The notes below the pieces were generated by a model. That model worked only from the letters and a program-made list of their open reading frames with translations. It ran no database searches and was not told where the DNA came from. From positions 310,001 through 374,000 of the forward strand of contig NZ_BSTJ01000010.1 of NCBI RefSeq assembly GCF_030269445.1: a stretch of DNA of 64,000 nucleotides, read 5' to 3'. This document shows, piece after piece, positions 9,230-16,233 of the stretch. Each line of letters starts with the position of its first letter. Position 1 is the stretch's first letter. The translations under genes and the position numbers were made by a program. This stretch comes from Actinoallomurus iriomotensis (GTDB lineage Bacteria > Actinomycetota > Actinomycetes > Streptosporangiales > Streptosporangiaceae).

Positions 9230-10372
9230 TCAGGGCAGGCGGTTCGCGAGCGCCAGTGTGGCGGCGGACATGAACATTCCGCCATTGCCGAGGACGACGC
9301 CGACCTCGACGCCGGGCACCTGGGCCGCGGCCTCGCCGCGGAGCTGCCGGATCGACTCCTGCATCGCGAACATGCCGTACATGCCGGTGTGGGTGTACGA
9401 CAGGCCGCCGCCGTTGGTGTTCATCGGCAGCCGGCCGCCGGGGGAGGTGTGCCCCTCCGCGATGAAGGCGCCCGCCTCGCCCCGCCCGACGAAGCCCATG
9501 TCCTCCAGCCCGTAGATCGGCACATGCGCGAACGCGTCGTAGATCATCAGGTGGTCGACGTCGCCGTGGGTGATCTTCGCCTCGGCGAACGCCGCCTGGC
9601 TCGACAGGCGGAACGACCGCGACGTGGTGAAGTCCTCCATCTGGGAGATGATCGGCGATTCGGCCGACTCGCCGGCGCCCAGTACGTACACGGGCGGCTT
9701 GCGGGTACCGAGCGCCTCGGCGCGCTCGCGCGAGGTGACGACCAGAGCGCCGCCGCCGTCCGTGACCAGGCAGCATTCGAGCAGGTGGAAGGGGTAGGCG
9801 ACGAGCCGTGACGCGAGCACGTCGTCGACGGTGACCAGGTCGCGCATCGCGGCACGCGGGTTGCGGCTGGACCACCGGCGCTGGGCCACCGCGACCGAGG
9901 CGAGCTGCTCGTGGGTGAGGCCGGTCTCCTTCATGTACCGCAGGGCGGTGACGGTGAAGGTCGTGGCCGGCCCCATCGTCCCGTACGGCAGCTCGAACTG
10001 GCCCAGCAGCGAGTCGGGCCCGAACGCGCGCGGCGGCGCGCCGACCCGCGACCGCCCGGACTCGCCGTGCGTGACCAGCACGGTGTGACACAGGCCGGCC
10101 TCGATCGCCGCCATCGCGTGACGTACGTGGAACAGGAACGACGTGCCGCCGACCGAGGTGCCGTCGAGCCAGGCCGGGGTGACGCCCAGCGCGTGCGCGA
10201 CCTGGACGGGACCGGGCGTGCCGACCGTCGCGACCCCGTCGACGTCGTCCTTGGTCAGGCCCGCGTCGGCGAGCGCGTTGCGCGCGCCCTCCAGGTGCAG
10301 CCGGAACGCCGAGTGCTCCGGCAGCCGCCCCACCTCGTCGGTCTCGGCCGCCCCGATGATGACCGCGGTCAT
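9230..10372 (-). CDS. Thiolase family protein (SCP-x/acetyl-CoA acetyltransferase-like)
   Basis: A 380-residue thiolase-fold protein of the lipid-transfer (SCP-x-like) branch. It starts VIIGAAETDEVGR, has VGGTSFLFHVRHAMAAIEAG in place of the usual nucleophile region, DGGGALVV mid-protein and a C-terminal NTNGGGLSYTHTGMYGM motif. The active-site cysteine position is not obvious, so it may be a retro-aldol lyase or lipid-transfer thiolase of the kind that works with a DUF35 partner in steroid side-chain cleavage, rather than a classic thiolase. Its ATG at 10372 overlaps the stop of the OB-fold gene by four bases. Such pairs form a complex in several actinobacteria; the steroid link here is inference. 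Confidence 0.87.
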   Translation of the reverse strand: MTAVIIGAAETDEVGRLPEHSAFRLHLEGARNALADAGLTKDDVDGVATVGTPGPVQVAHALGVTPAWLDGTSVGGTSFLFHVRHAMAAIEAGLCHTVLVTHGESGRSRVGAPPRAFGPDSLLGQFELPYGTMGPATTFTVTALRYMKETGLTHEQLASVAVAQRRWSSRNPRAAMRDLVTVDDVLASRLVAYPFHLLECCLVTDGGGALVVTSRERAEALGTRKPPVYVLGAGESAESPIISQMEDFTTSRSFRLSSQAAFAEAKITHGDVDHLMIYDAFAHVPIYGLEDMGFVGRGEAGAFIAEGHTSPGGRLPMNTNGGGLSYTHTGMYGMFAMQESIRQLRGEAAAQVPGVEVGVVLGNGGMFMSAATLALANRLP

Positions 10373-10791
10373 GACGCCTCTCCCGCCGGCTCGAAGAGGG
10401 GGACGTGGACGTCGCCGCGCGGCTCGAACACCACGCGTAGCGGCATGTCCAGCGCGAGGTTCTCCGGAGTGATCTCGGTGTGCACGATGTTGGTCATCAT
10501 CCGCACGCCCTCCTCCAGCTCGACGACGGCGATCGCGTACGGACCGTCGCCGGCGAAGCCCGGCGCCGGGCGGTGACTGATGACGTAGGAGTAGAGGGTG
10601 GCCCGCCCGCTGGCCGTCACCCATTCGACGTCGGACGAGCCGCAGTGCGGGCAGACCGGGCGCGGGTAGAAGTAGTGTCGCGCGCAGGCGACGCAGCGCT
10701 GGATCCGCAGCTCACCGGCTGCGGCGCCGTCCCAGAACGGCCGGGTCTCGGGTGTCGGTCGGGGAATCGCCTTGGACTGGTCGGCGGACAT
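10369..10791 (-). CDS. Zn-ribbon OB-fold protein (DUF35 family), thiolase partner
   Basis: A 140-residue DUF35 protein. The N-terminal rubredoxin-like zinc ribbon has four cysteines, CVAC and CPHC, separated by about eleven residues. The OB-fold follows, from WVTASGRATLYSYVISHR to the C-terminus. DUF35 proteins bind acyl-CoA and assemble with thiolase-like or hydratase subunits. Translation starts at ATG 10791 behind GGAGGGG and is coupled by an ATGA overlap to the thiolase gene, as expected for a two-subunit enzyme. A candidate operator lies 50 bases upstream. Confidence 0.9.
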   Translation of the reverse strand: MSADQSKAIPRPTPETRPFWDGAAAGELRIQRCVACARHYFYPRPVCPHCGSSDVEWVTASGRATLYSYVISHRPAPGFAGDGPYAIAVVELEEGVRMMTNIVHTEITPENLALDMPLRVVFEPRGDVHVPLFEPAGEAS

Positions 10792-10841
10792 GCGTCGCCC
10801 CTCCGGTGGAGCCTGGGCACCCCTCATGGATGCGACGCCGA

Positions 10842-10862
10842 TTCTAGAACGGTTTTCTAAAA
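10842..10862. promoter_or_regulatory. Candidate operator of the OB-fold/thiolase operon
   Basis: TTCTAGAACG, four bases, then TCTAAAA. The core TAGAA-N5-TTCTA is an inverted repeat. It agrees at 17 of 22 positions with the minus-strand reading of 112-133 before the acyl-CoA dehydrogenase. Two lipid-type operons sharing the site suggests one repressor, probably TetR-family; the protein is not in evidence. Confidence 0.45.
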
Positions 10863-10893
10863 GTCGGCCAGCCCCGCCCTCACCTGTCCGACC

Positions 10894-11433
10894 TCAGTCG
10901 ATGATGAACCAGTTGCCGTGCCGGTAGGACAGCGTCATATCGCTCAGGTCGTGTGCGGTGAACCTCACGTCGGCGACCACGGCGCGCGCCGGGATGTCCA
11001 CGTCTCCGTTGGCCCGCCTCGTCACCTTCGACTTGTCGACGGTGGCGGTCCGCAGCGCCTTCAACTGCGCGTCGGAGATCATGCTCAGCGTGATGGCGAA
11101 GGTGGTCCGGCATTTCCCGAATCCCTCGTCCTCGGCCTTCTTGGCGGCCGGTCCGCCGATGACGCACATCGTCTTCACGTCGCTTCGGCTCACCGCGCGC
11201 AGAAAGGTGATGTAACGCGCGATCGCGGCCTAAGTGGTTCTGGGCACCGCGGTCGACGAGGGTGACGGGGACGGCGTGCCGGGCGCCGACGGCGTGGAAC
11301 TCGCCGCCGGCAAGTCGGCCTTCGGGCTGGGTTCGGCGTCGTCGGTCTTCGCGTTGTCCTTGCACGCGGACATGGCGAAGACAGAGGTCAGTGCCAGCAC
11401 GCTGGCGCCGAGACGTACGGCGTGGTTACTCAC
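10894..11433 (-). pseudogene. Lipoprotein gene interrupted by one in-frame TAG
   Basis: Reading from GTG 11433 (AAGGA upstream) gives a lipoprotein signal with lipobox MSAC (Cys24) and then a Ser/Pro/Thr-rich linker. An amber TAG at 11230-11232 (codon 68) stops it exactly where the linker ends. Without any frame change the next codons continue as a folded domain of about 110 residues (YITFLRAVSRSDVK to YRHGNWFIID) that looks NTF2-like. The parent product would be 179 residues. Internal re-initiation at GTG 11193 is possible but would yield a cytosolic fragment. This may be a true pseudogene, a sequencing error, or a readthrough gene; one changed base restores it. Confidence 0.7.
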
Positions 11434-11644
11434 GACGATCCTTAGTGGCCGGTATTCGGGCGAACCAAAGATAACCGGAATTACACGCTCGTTATGAGCC
11501 TTTCGTACAGGTCCCATGAGTCCATGGGGCCGGGCATCACCGATCCGCGGAATCCGTCACCGTTGATCTGTTCGGGACTCCCCTGGGCGGAATGGAAGAA
11601 ACGTCGAGCACCGTATCGCTGCACCTTGTCGCTCGACGGTCATT

Positions 11645-13045
11645 TCAGGCAGTGCGGTGCCGGGTGCTCGTCCGCGTGGAGGATGACGACGAGGGTGCGC
11701 CGAGGTCGCGTTCGATCTCCTCCAGCGTGCGGTTCTTGGTCTCGGGGACCTTGGTGACGAAGAACGCGATTCCGACGATGCCCATCACGGCGTACAGGCT
11801 GAACGTCCAGGCCTTGCCGATGGCGTCGATGAGCTGCAGGAAGTAGTAGGAGACGACGAAGTTGGCGGCCCAGTTGAACACGCTGCACACCGCCATCGCC
11901 GTGCCCCGTACGCCCAGCGGGAAGATCTCGGAGATCATCAGCCAGAACCCCGGGCCGAGCCCGACGGCGAACGAGGCCATGAAGACCACGAGGGCGACCA
12001 GCGCCACCCACGGCGCGGAGTGCTGCCAGTGGAAGGCGAAGAACGCCGCCAGCGTCGCGAGCGCGAGGGTCAGCCCGATGGTGCCGGCGATGAGCAGCGC
12101 GCGGCGGCCGACCCGGTCGAGCAGCAGGACCGCGATGACGGTGAAGACGACGTTCGTGATGCCGACCGACAGCGCCTGGGCGATCGCGTCGTTGGCGTGC
12201 AGTCCGGTGTAGGTGAGGATGGTCGGGGAGAAGTACACGACCGTGTTGACGCCGACGACCTGCTGGATGACGGCGAGGCCGATCCCGATGACCAGCATCG
12301 GGCGCAGCGACGGCCGCAGCAGCGTGCCGAGCCCGGCGCGGCGCTCCTCCGACAGCACCGACTCGATCTCGGTGAGCTCCTTCTCGTAGTCCTCGCCCGC
12401 GCGGGTGCGGCGCAGCACGTCCCGGGCCTCGTCGCGGCGGCCCCGCTGCATCAGCCAGCGCGGGGAGTAGGGCACGAACAGCATGCCGAGGACCAGGAAC
12501 ACGCCCGGCAGGGCGCCCAGGCCCAACATCCAGCGCCAGTTCGAGCCGACGTCGCGCAGCGCGAAGTCGACGAGGTACGCCACGAGGATGCCGACGGTGA
12601 CCATCAGCTGGTTGTACGACACGGTGCCGCCGCGGATCTTCGGCGGCGTGTGCTCGGCGATGTAGAGCGGCACCACGGCCGACGCCGCGCCCACGGCCAG
12701 GCCCAGCACCATCCGCGCCGCGACGAGCTGGCCCGACGACTGGGAGAAGGCCGCCGCCAGCGCGGCCCCGACGTACACGACGCCGCTGACCAGCAGCGTC
12801 CATCTCCGGCTGATCAGGTCCGCCAGGCGTCCTCCGGCGAGCGCGCCGAACACCGCGCCGACGAGCAGGCCGGCGACGATCCACGACTGGGCGAGGTCGC
12901 CGGCGTTCAGGTCCTTCTTGATGTACAGCAGCGCCCCGGAGATGACGCCCGTGTCGTAGCCGAACAGCAGTCCGCCGAGGGCGGCCAGCAGCGAGATCTT
13001 CAGAATGAACGGATTACGCGCCGCTTCCCGCGTGAAACTCGGCAT
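11645..13045 (-). CDS. Sugar porter family MFS transporter
   Basis: A 466-residue inner-membrane symporter of the major facilitator sugar-porter family, with about twelve membrane segments. Family marks are LLFGYDTGVISGAL in the first helix, GGRLADLISRR (motif A), IAEHTPPKIRG, PYSPRWL before the central loop, DRVGRR in the second half, and PETKNRTLEEIE at the C-terminus. It would import a hexose, pentose or inositol with protons; which one is unknown. The C-terminal tail ends in a serine run and basic residues. ATG at 13045 follows GAGAGGAG. It is divergent from a MarR gene 94 bases away and is the likely target of that regulator. Confidence 0.93.
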   Translation of the reverse strand: MPSFTREAARNPFILKISLLAALGGLLFGYDTGVISGALLYIKKDLNAGDLAQSWIVAGLLVGAVFGALAGGRLADLISRRWTLLVSGVVYVGAALAAAFSQSSGQLVAARMVLGLAVGAASAVVPLYIAEHTPPKIRGGTVSYNQLMVTVGILVAYLVDFALRDVGSNWRWMLGLGALPGVFLVLGMLFVPYSPRWLMQRGRRDEARDVLRRTRAGEDYEKELTEIESVLSEERRAGLGTLLRPSLRPMLVIGIGLAVIQQVVGVNTVVYFSPTILTYTGLHANDAIAQALSVGITNVVFTVIAVLLLDRVGRRALLIAGTIGLTLALATLAAFFAFHWQHSAPWVALVALVVFMASFAVGLGPGFWLMISEIFPLGVRGTAMAVCSVFNWAANFVVSYYFLQLIDAIGKAWTFSLYAVMGIVGIAFFVTKVPETKNRTLEEIERDLGAPSSSSSTRTSTRHRTA

Positions 13046-13128
13046 GCCGTGTGCTCCTCTCGACGTTCATCGCGCCTACCCGCTTTGCGTGCCTTCATGT
13101 ACGGGCGGTGAGCCCGGCGCGGCATGAT

Positions 13129-13145
13129 ATGCATGAGTCATGCAT
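13129..13145. promoter_or_regulatory. MarR-type palindrome overlapping the marR start
   Basis: ATGCATGA-G-TCATGCAT is a perfect 17-bp palindrome. The marR start codon (13140-13142) lies inside its right arm. A bound dimer would block translation initiation and transcription of marR and could act on the divergent transporter promoter. Confidence 0.7.
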
Positions 13146-13661
13146 GATCGAGCGCGTACCGCGAACCTTCTGGGCGCCACCGCTCTGGCTGTGGCCGACC
13201 TCGCGCTGGCCGGCGCCGCGCGGACCGCGGGGGTGAGCGTCAGCGGCGCGTCCGCCCTCGTGGTCCTGTTCTGGTCGCCCGCCGTCGGCGTGACCGAGCT
13301 GGGCCGCCGGGTCGGCCTCACCCAGTCCGCCGCCGCGCGCATGGTCGACTCTCTGGAGGCCGGCGGCCTGGTGACGCGGCGGCCGGGCGCGGGCCGGGCC
13401 GTCACCGTGGAGCCCACGCCGGCCGGGCGACGGCTGGCACGCGACCTGCTGGCCGCGCGCGACGCCCCGCTCGCCGGTCTGCTCGGCGCCCTCGACGACG
13501 AGGAGCACGAGACGCTGGCGGCGCTGCTGGCCAAGCTGCTGGCCCGTGCGTACGGGGAGGTCGGTGACGCGGAGCTGCTCTGCCGCCTCTGCGACCGCGG
13601 CGCCTGCACGGACAACGCGGTGTGCCCGGTCGGTCAGGCCGAGCGCGACCAGCGGGGCTGA
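13140..13661 (+). CDS. MarR family regulator with C-terminal cysteine motif
   Basis: A 173-residue winged-helix regulator. The DNA-binding part contains VGVTELGRRVGLTQSAAARMVDSL and a basic wing RRPGAGRAVTV. The C-terminus is unusual for a plain MarR protein: LCRLCDRGACTDNAVCPV holds four cysteines that could bind metal or sense redox state. The start lies within a 17-bp palindrome, so autoregulation is likely. It is followed within six bases by a drug/metabolite transporter gene in the same direction and faces the sugar porter on the other side, so it may control export or import of one effector. Confidence 0.87.
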   Translation: MHDRARTANLLGATALAVADLALAGAARTAGVSVSGASALVVLFWSPAVGVTELGRRVGLTQSAAARMVDSLEAGGLVTRRPGAGRAVTVEPTPAGRRLARDLLAARDAPLAGLLGALDDEEHETLAALLAKLLARAYGEVGDAELLCRLCDRGACTDNAVCPVGQAERDQRG

Positions 13662-13667
13662 GCGGGC

Positions 13668-14507
13668 GTGGGTGCGCTCCTCGCGCTCGCGTCGGCGGTG
13701 TGTTACGGGCTGTCGGACTTCGCCGGCGGGCTGCTCTCACGCCGTGCGGGCTTCGTCGCCGTCGCCCTCGCGGGGCAGCTCGGCGGCCTCGTGCTCGCGC
13801 TGGCCGCGGCCCCGGCGTTCCCGGTGACCGCGGTGCCGGTGTCCGACCTCGGCTGGGGTGCGCTGTCCGGAGTCGGCACCGGGCTGGGCATGCTCTTCCT
13901 GTTCCGGGGCCTCAGCCGTGGCGCCATGAGCGTGGTGGTGCCGGTCAGCGCGGTCAGCGGCGTCGCGCTGCCCGCCGTGGTCGGCGTCGCGTTGCTCGGC
14001 GACCACCCCTCGGCGCTCTCCTGGCTCGGCATCGCCGTCGCCGTGCCCGCGCTGTGGCTGGTCTCCCGTGGCGAAGGGGCCGGCGGACGGCGCACGGGCG
14101 CGTCCGCGTTCGACGGCCTGCTCGCCGGCACCGGCATCGCCCTGCAGTACGTCGCGCTGGCCCAGGCCGCGCCGCGCGCGGGTGTCTGGCCGGTCGTCAC
14201 GGGACGCCTGGCCGCGGCGCTCACCATCCTCCCGCTGCTGGTGACGGCCGGGGCCGCCGCGCGGCGCGCGGGTGGACGCCAGGTGCTCCTCGCGGCGGGC
14301 ACGGGCGCCATGGCCGCCACCGCGCTGATGTTCTACCTGGCGGCGACGCGGGAGGAACTGCTCGTCGTGGCGGTCGTGCTGTCCTCCTTCTACCCGGCGA
14401 TCCCGGTCCTGCTGGGCATCACCGCCCTGCGCGAGCGGCTGAGCGCGCTACAGACCGCCGGCCTCCTCGGCGCCGCCGCCGCGATCGGCCTGCTCACACT
14501 CGGCTAG
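13668..14507 (+). CDS. EamA/DMT superfamily transporter
   Basis: A 279-residue membrane protein with about ten helices in two EamA repeats, from SAVCYGLSDFAGGLLSRR to SSFYPAIPVLLGITALRERL. DMT carriers move metabolites or drugs; substrate not predicted. GTG start at 13668 lies six bases past the marR stop, so the two form an operon. The stop codon TAG (14505-14507) coincides with the left end of the IS630-like element: TA is the insertion dinucleotide and the G is the first element base. Removing the element would regenerate the same TAG, so the protein is intact. Confidence 0.88.
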   Translation: MGALLALASAVCYGLSDFAGGLLSRRAGFVAVALAGQLGGLVLALAAAPAFPVTAVPVSDLGWGALSGVGTGLGMLFLFRGLSRGAMSVVVPVSAVSGVALPAVVGVALLGDHPSALSWLGIAVAVPALWLVSRGEGAGGRRTGASAFDGLLAGTGIALQYVALAQAAPRAGVWPVVTGRLAAALTILPLLVTAGAAARRAGGRQVLLAAGTGAMAATALMFYLAATREELLVVAVVLSSFYPAIPVLLGITALRERLSALQTAGLLGAAAAIGLLTLG

Positions 14508-14541
14508 TGCTTTGACCGGGAAGGTCCGCCGGGTCGGCGGT
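14504..14541. repeat. Left terminal inverted repeat of IS630-like element
   Basis: Starts TAGTGCTTTGACCGGGAA. The first 22 bases match the reverse complement of 15305-15326 with one mismatch, and similarity continues for another 16 or so bases with a few mismatches. TA is the probable target duplication. Confidence 0.8.
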
Positions 14542-14591
14542 TCCAGCGGTTGGATGTCCTGAGACGTCCGATCCGACCGTTGGGGGGTGTG

Positions 14592-14641
14592 GTGGCTGAG
14601 CCTGTCCGTGTGCGCAGGTACCAGCGACCGAGCCGAGAGCG
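14592..14641 (+). pseudogene. Remnant of IS630-family transposase N-terminus
   Basis: GTG at 14592 encodes VAEPVRVRR, which matches the usual opening of actinobacterial IS630 transposases (MAEPVRVRR-like). The following codons fit that family (TSDRAE-like) only after a frame change, and then the sequence enters the acetyltransferase 3' end. Position 87 bases from the element end is right for a transposase start. Recognition rests on memory of the family, so confidence is moderate. Confidence 0.45.
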
Positions 14642-15181
14642 TCAGACCCTCACGCCACGCGCGATTCGGTACAGCACGTTCGGACGCAGTGGCCCTTCGG
14701 GCGCGGTGGGGTCCTCGAAATCCTCAGCCGGGTCTCGGGTCATGCCGATCCGGCGCATCACCGCTTGGGAACGCAGGTTGGTAGCAGTCGTCACTGCGAG
14801 GATCTCGGGAAGTTCAAGCGTCTCGAAGCCGAAGGCCAGGCCGGCCAAGGCGGCCTCGGTGGCGTAACCCTGGCCCCAGGCCGAGCGAGCGAGCCTCCAA
14901 CCGATCTCTACTCCCGTGAACGGCATGCCATCATCCACCTGGTCCAAACCCGCGAAGCCGATGAACTCGCCCGTGGCCTGCAATTGAACTGCCCACCATC
15001 CGTAGCCCCGCTGGTCGAACTCGGCCTGGAACCGCGCCACGGAGGCATCGCTCTGTTCACGGGTGAGCAGGTCGCCCAAGTACTCCCGGACCTCAGGATC
15101 AGCATTCATCGCCGCCCACGGTTCGAAGTCGGAGTCTTGCCATCGACGGAGTACGAGGCGATCGGTACGCAGCTCGACCAT
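14642..15181 (-). CDS. GNAT N-acetyltransferase (RimJ/RimL type), element cargo
   Basis: A 179-residue acetyltransferase. The RimJ/RimL pattern is clear: MVELRTDRLVLRRWQDSD at the start, IGWRLARSAWGQGYATEA for acetyl-CoA binding, and TNLRSQAVMRRIGM near the end. Members acetylate amino groups of ribosomal proteins, small molecules or antibiotics; the target is unknown. ATG at 15181 is chosen because family homology starts there. The gene lies entirely between the inverted repeats of the IS630-like element and points against the transposase remnant, so it behaves as mobile cargo. Its codon use looks slightly less GC-biased than neighbours, in keeping with transfer. Confidence 0.88.
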   Translation of the reverse strand: MVELRTDRLVLRRWQDSDFEPWAAMNADPEVREYLGDLLTREQSDASVARFQAEFDQRGYGWWAVQLQATGEFIGFAGLDQVDDGMPFTGVEIGWRLARSAWGQGYATEAALAGLAFGFETLELPEILAVTTATNLRSQAVMRRIGMTRDPAEDFEDPTAPEGPLRPNVLYRIARGVRV

Positions 15182-15288
15182 GCTGCCCAGCCAACGTGAG
15201 CGCTGTCCCCAAGGCAATCCATTTTCTTCGGGACTGCTACCGCCGGTCAGAAGGAGAACGCACGGCTGGCTCCAAGACTGACGAAGCG

Positions 15289-15326
15289 ACCACCGCCCCG
15301 GCGAACCTTCCCGGTCAGAGCACTAG
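15289..15326. repeat. Right terminal inverted repeat of IS630-like element
   Basis: Ends GACCGGGAAGGT in reverse complement and finishes with TCAGAGCACTAG; pairs with 14504-14541. The 107 bases between the acetyltransferase start and this repeat contain no recognisable transposase C-terminus. Confidence 0.8.
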
Positions 15327-15374
15327 CGGCCGGAAATGTCGGACCGGGCGGGAGCGGGTGTTCCTCTCGAGGGG

Positions 15375-15411
15375 TTCTCCTGGCAGGAGAATTCTCTCCT
15401 GTCAGGAGAAG
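15375..15411. promoter_or_regulatory. Two tandem palindromic operators
   Basis: TTCTCCTG-G-CAGGAGAA at 15375-15391 is a perfect 17-bp palindrome. TCTCCTG-T-CAGGAGA at 15395-15409 is a second one of 15 bp. Centres are 19 bp apart. They lie outside the mobile element, about 70-100 bases before the SMI1 gene, and resemble dimeric repressor sites (MarR/TetR style). The binding protein is unknown. Confidence 0.7.
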
Positions 15412-15477
15412 CCCGCCATCGGCTACCCCCGCCTCCGGCGCTGTGACGCATCATCAGGAGTCACTCGGCCGGTTGCG

Positions 15478-16020
15478 GTGGCGTCGGTGCTGTGGTCGGG
15501 TACGGACGTGCGAGCCGACGATCCGCGGGACGAGCCGGACGCCCTGCGCGCGGTGCTGGCGAACGTGGACCGGAAGCCGCCGGCGGGCTGGGCCGCGGTG
15601 CGCGCCTTCGAGGCCGCGCACGCGATCGAGCTGCCCGCGCCGTTCCGCGGCTTCCTCGCCACCGTGTCCGACGGATGCCCGGCGGGCCCGCCCGCGTACG
15701 GGCTGTCCGGTCTCGGTGCGCTGACCGGGCCGGAGGCCGACGCGACGCTCGCGCGGCCGTTCCCGCTGACCTCCGCCCGGTTCTGGGACGAGGAGACCGG
15801 GCCGGCGAAGGGGGACGGCACCGTCCACCTCGGCACCGACGGCTGCGCGATGGACTGGCGGCTGGTCGTGACCGGCGAGCACCGCGGGCACGTCTGGCAG
15901 TTCACCGACGTCGGCGCCCAGCCGTTCGGCCGGCCCTTCGGGTACACCACCGCCGAACCCGGGTTCGGCGGCTGGCTGCGCCACTGGGCGGCCGGCCGCG
16001 ACTGGTTCGACGCGGACTGA
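15478..16020 (+). CDS. SMI1/KNR4 family-like protein
   Basis: A protein of about 180 residues with the SMI1/KNR4 fold: WAAVRAFEAAHAIELPAPFRGFLATVSDG, then YGLSGLGALTG, FWDEETG and the closing WLRHWAAGRDWF. SMI1/KNR4 proteins in bacteria are often immunity proteins against contact-dependent or polymorphic toxins, but no toxin gene is adjacent. The start is uncertain: GTG at 15478 or 15487, neither with a well-placed ribosome site. The stop TGA arises inside a 15-bp tandem repeat. The two palindromes upstream suggest regulation by an unlinked repressor. Confidence 0.72.
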   Translation: MASVLWSGTDVRADDPRDEPDALRAVLANVDRKPPAGWAAVRAFEAAHAIELPAPFRGFLATVSDGCPAGPPAYGLSGLGALTGPEADATLARPFPLTSARFWDEETGPAKGDGTVHLGTDGCAMDWRLVVTGEHRGHVWQFTDVGAQPFGRPFGYTTAEPGFGGWLRHWAAGRDWFDAD

Positions 16021-16044
16021 TTCGACACGGGCTGGTTCGACACG
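16000..16044. repeat. Three 15-bp tandem repeats across the SMI1 stop codon
   Basis: Units of (G)(A/G)CTGGTTCGACACG start at 16000, 16015 and 16030. The middle unit has TGATTC in place of TGGTTC, which makes the stop codon 16018-16020; the next unit would read on to TGA at 16048. The following 190 bases up to the kinase stop at 16234 hold nothing recognised. Confidence 0.75.
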
Positions 16045-16233
16045 GGCTGAGCCGCGTGGCCTCGGCTCCGGGCGGCGGGCGGGTCAGCCGATGGGCCGAC
16101 GCGGGTCAACAGGTCTTCGCCCGCGGGGCCGGAGCCGGACTCGTCGACGACGTACGCGGTGCGTCGGCCACCTCGACGCGGTCGGGGTTCGCGCCGGTAG
16201 AGACCGCGTCCGGGCCGGACGGCGGGCCGTGGC

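Larger units (their letters stand above)
14505..15325. mobile_element. Non-autonomous IS630-like element carrying a GNAT gene
   Basis: About 820 bp bounded by roughly 38-bp imperfect inverted repeats and TA at both ends, the target choice of the IS630/Tc1-mariner group. No full transposase is present; a decayed transposase start lies 87 bases inside the left end. The interior is occupied by a complete acetyltransferase gene on the minus strand. The insertion sits at the TA of the DMT transporter stop codon and preserves it. It either captured the gene or is an IS whose middle was replaced. Confidence 0.72.

Noticed and set aside
10894-11193. Separate small cytosolic gene starting at GTG 11193
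   Set aside because: It is in the same frame as the lipoprotein upstream and starts inside the folded domain, so it is better explained as the distal part of a split gene.
15182-15288. Transposase C-terminal remnant in the right part of the mobile element
   Set aside because: All frames were read and none resembles an IS630 C-terminus.
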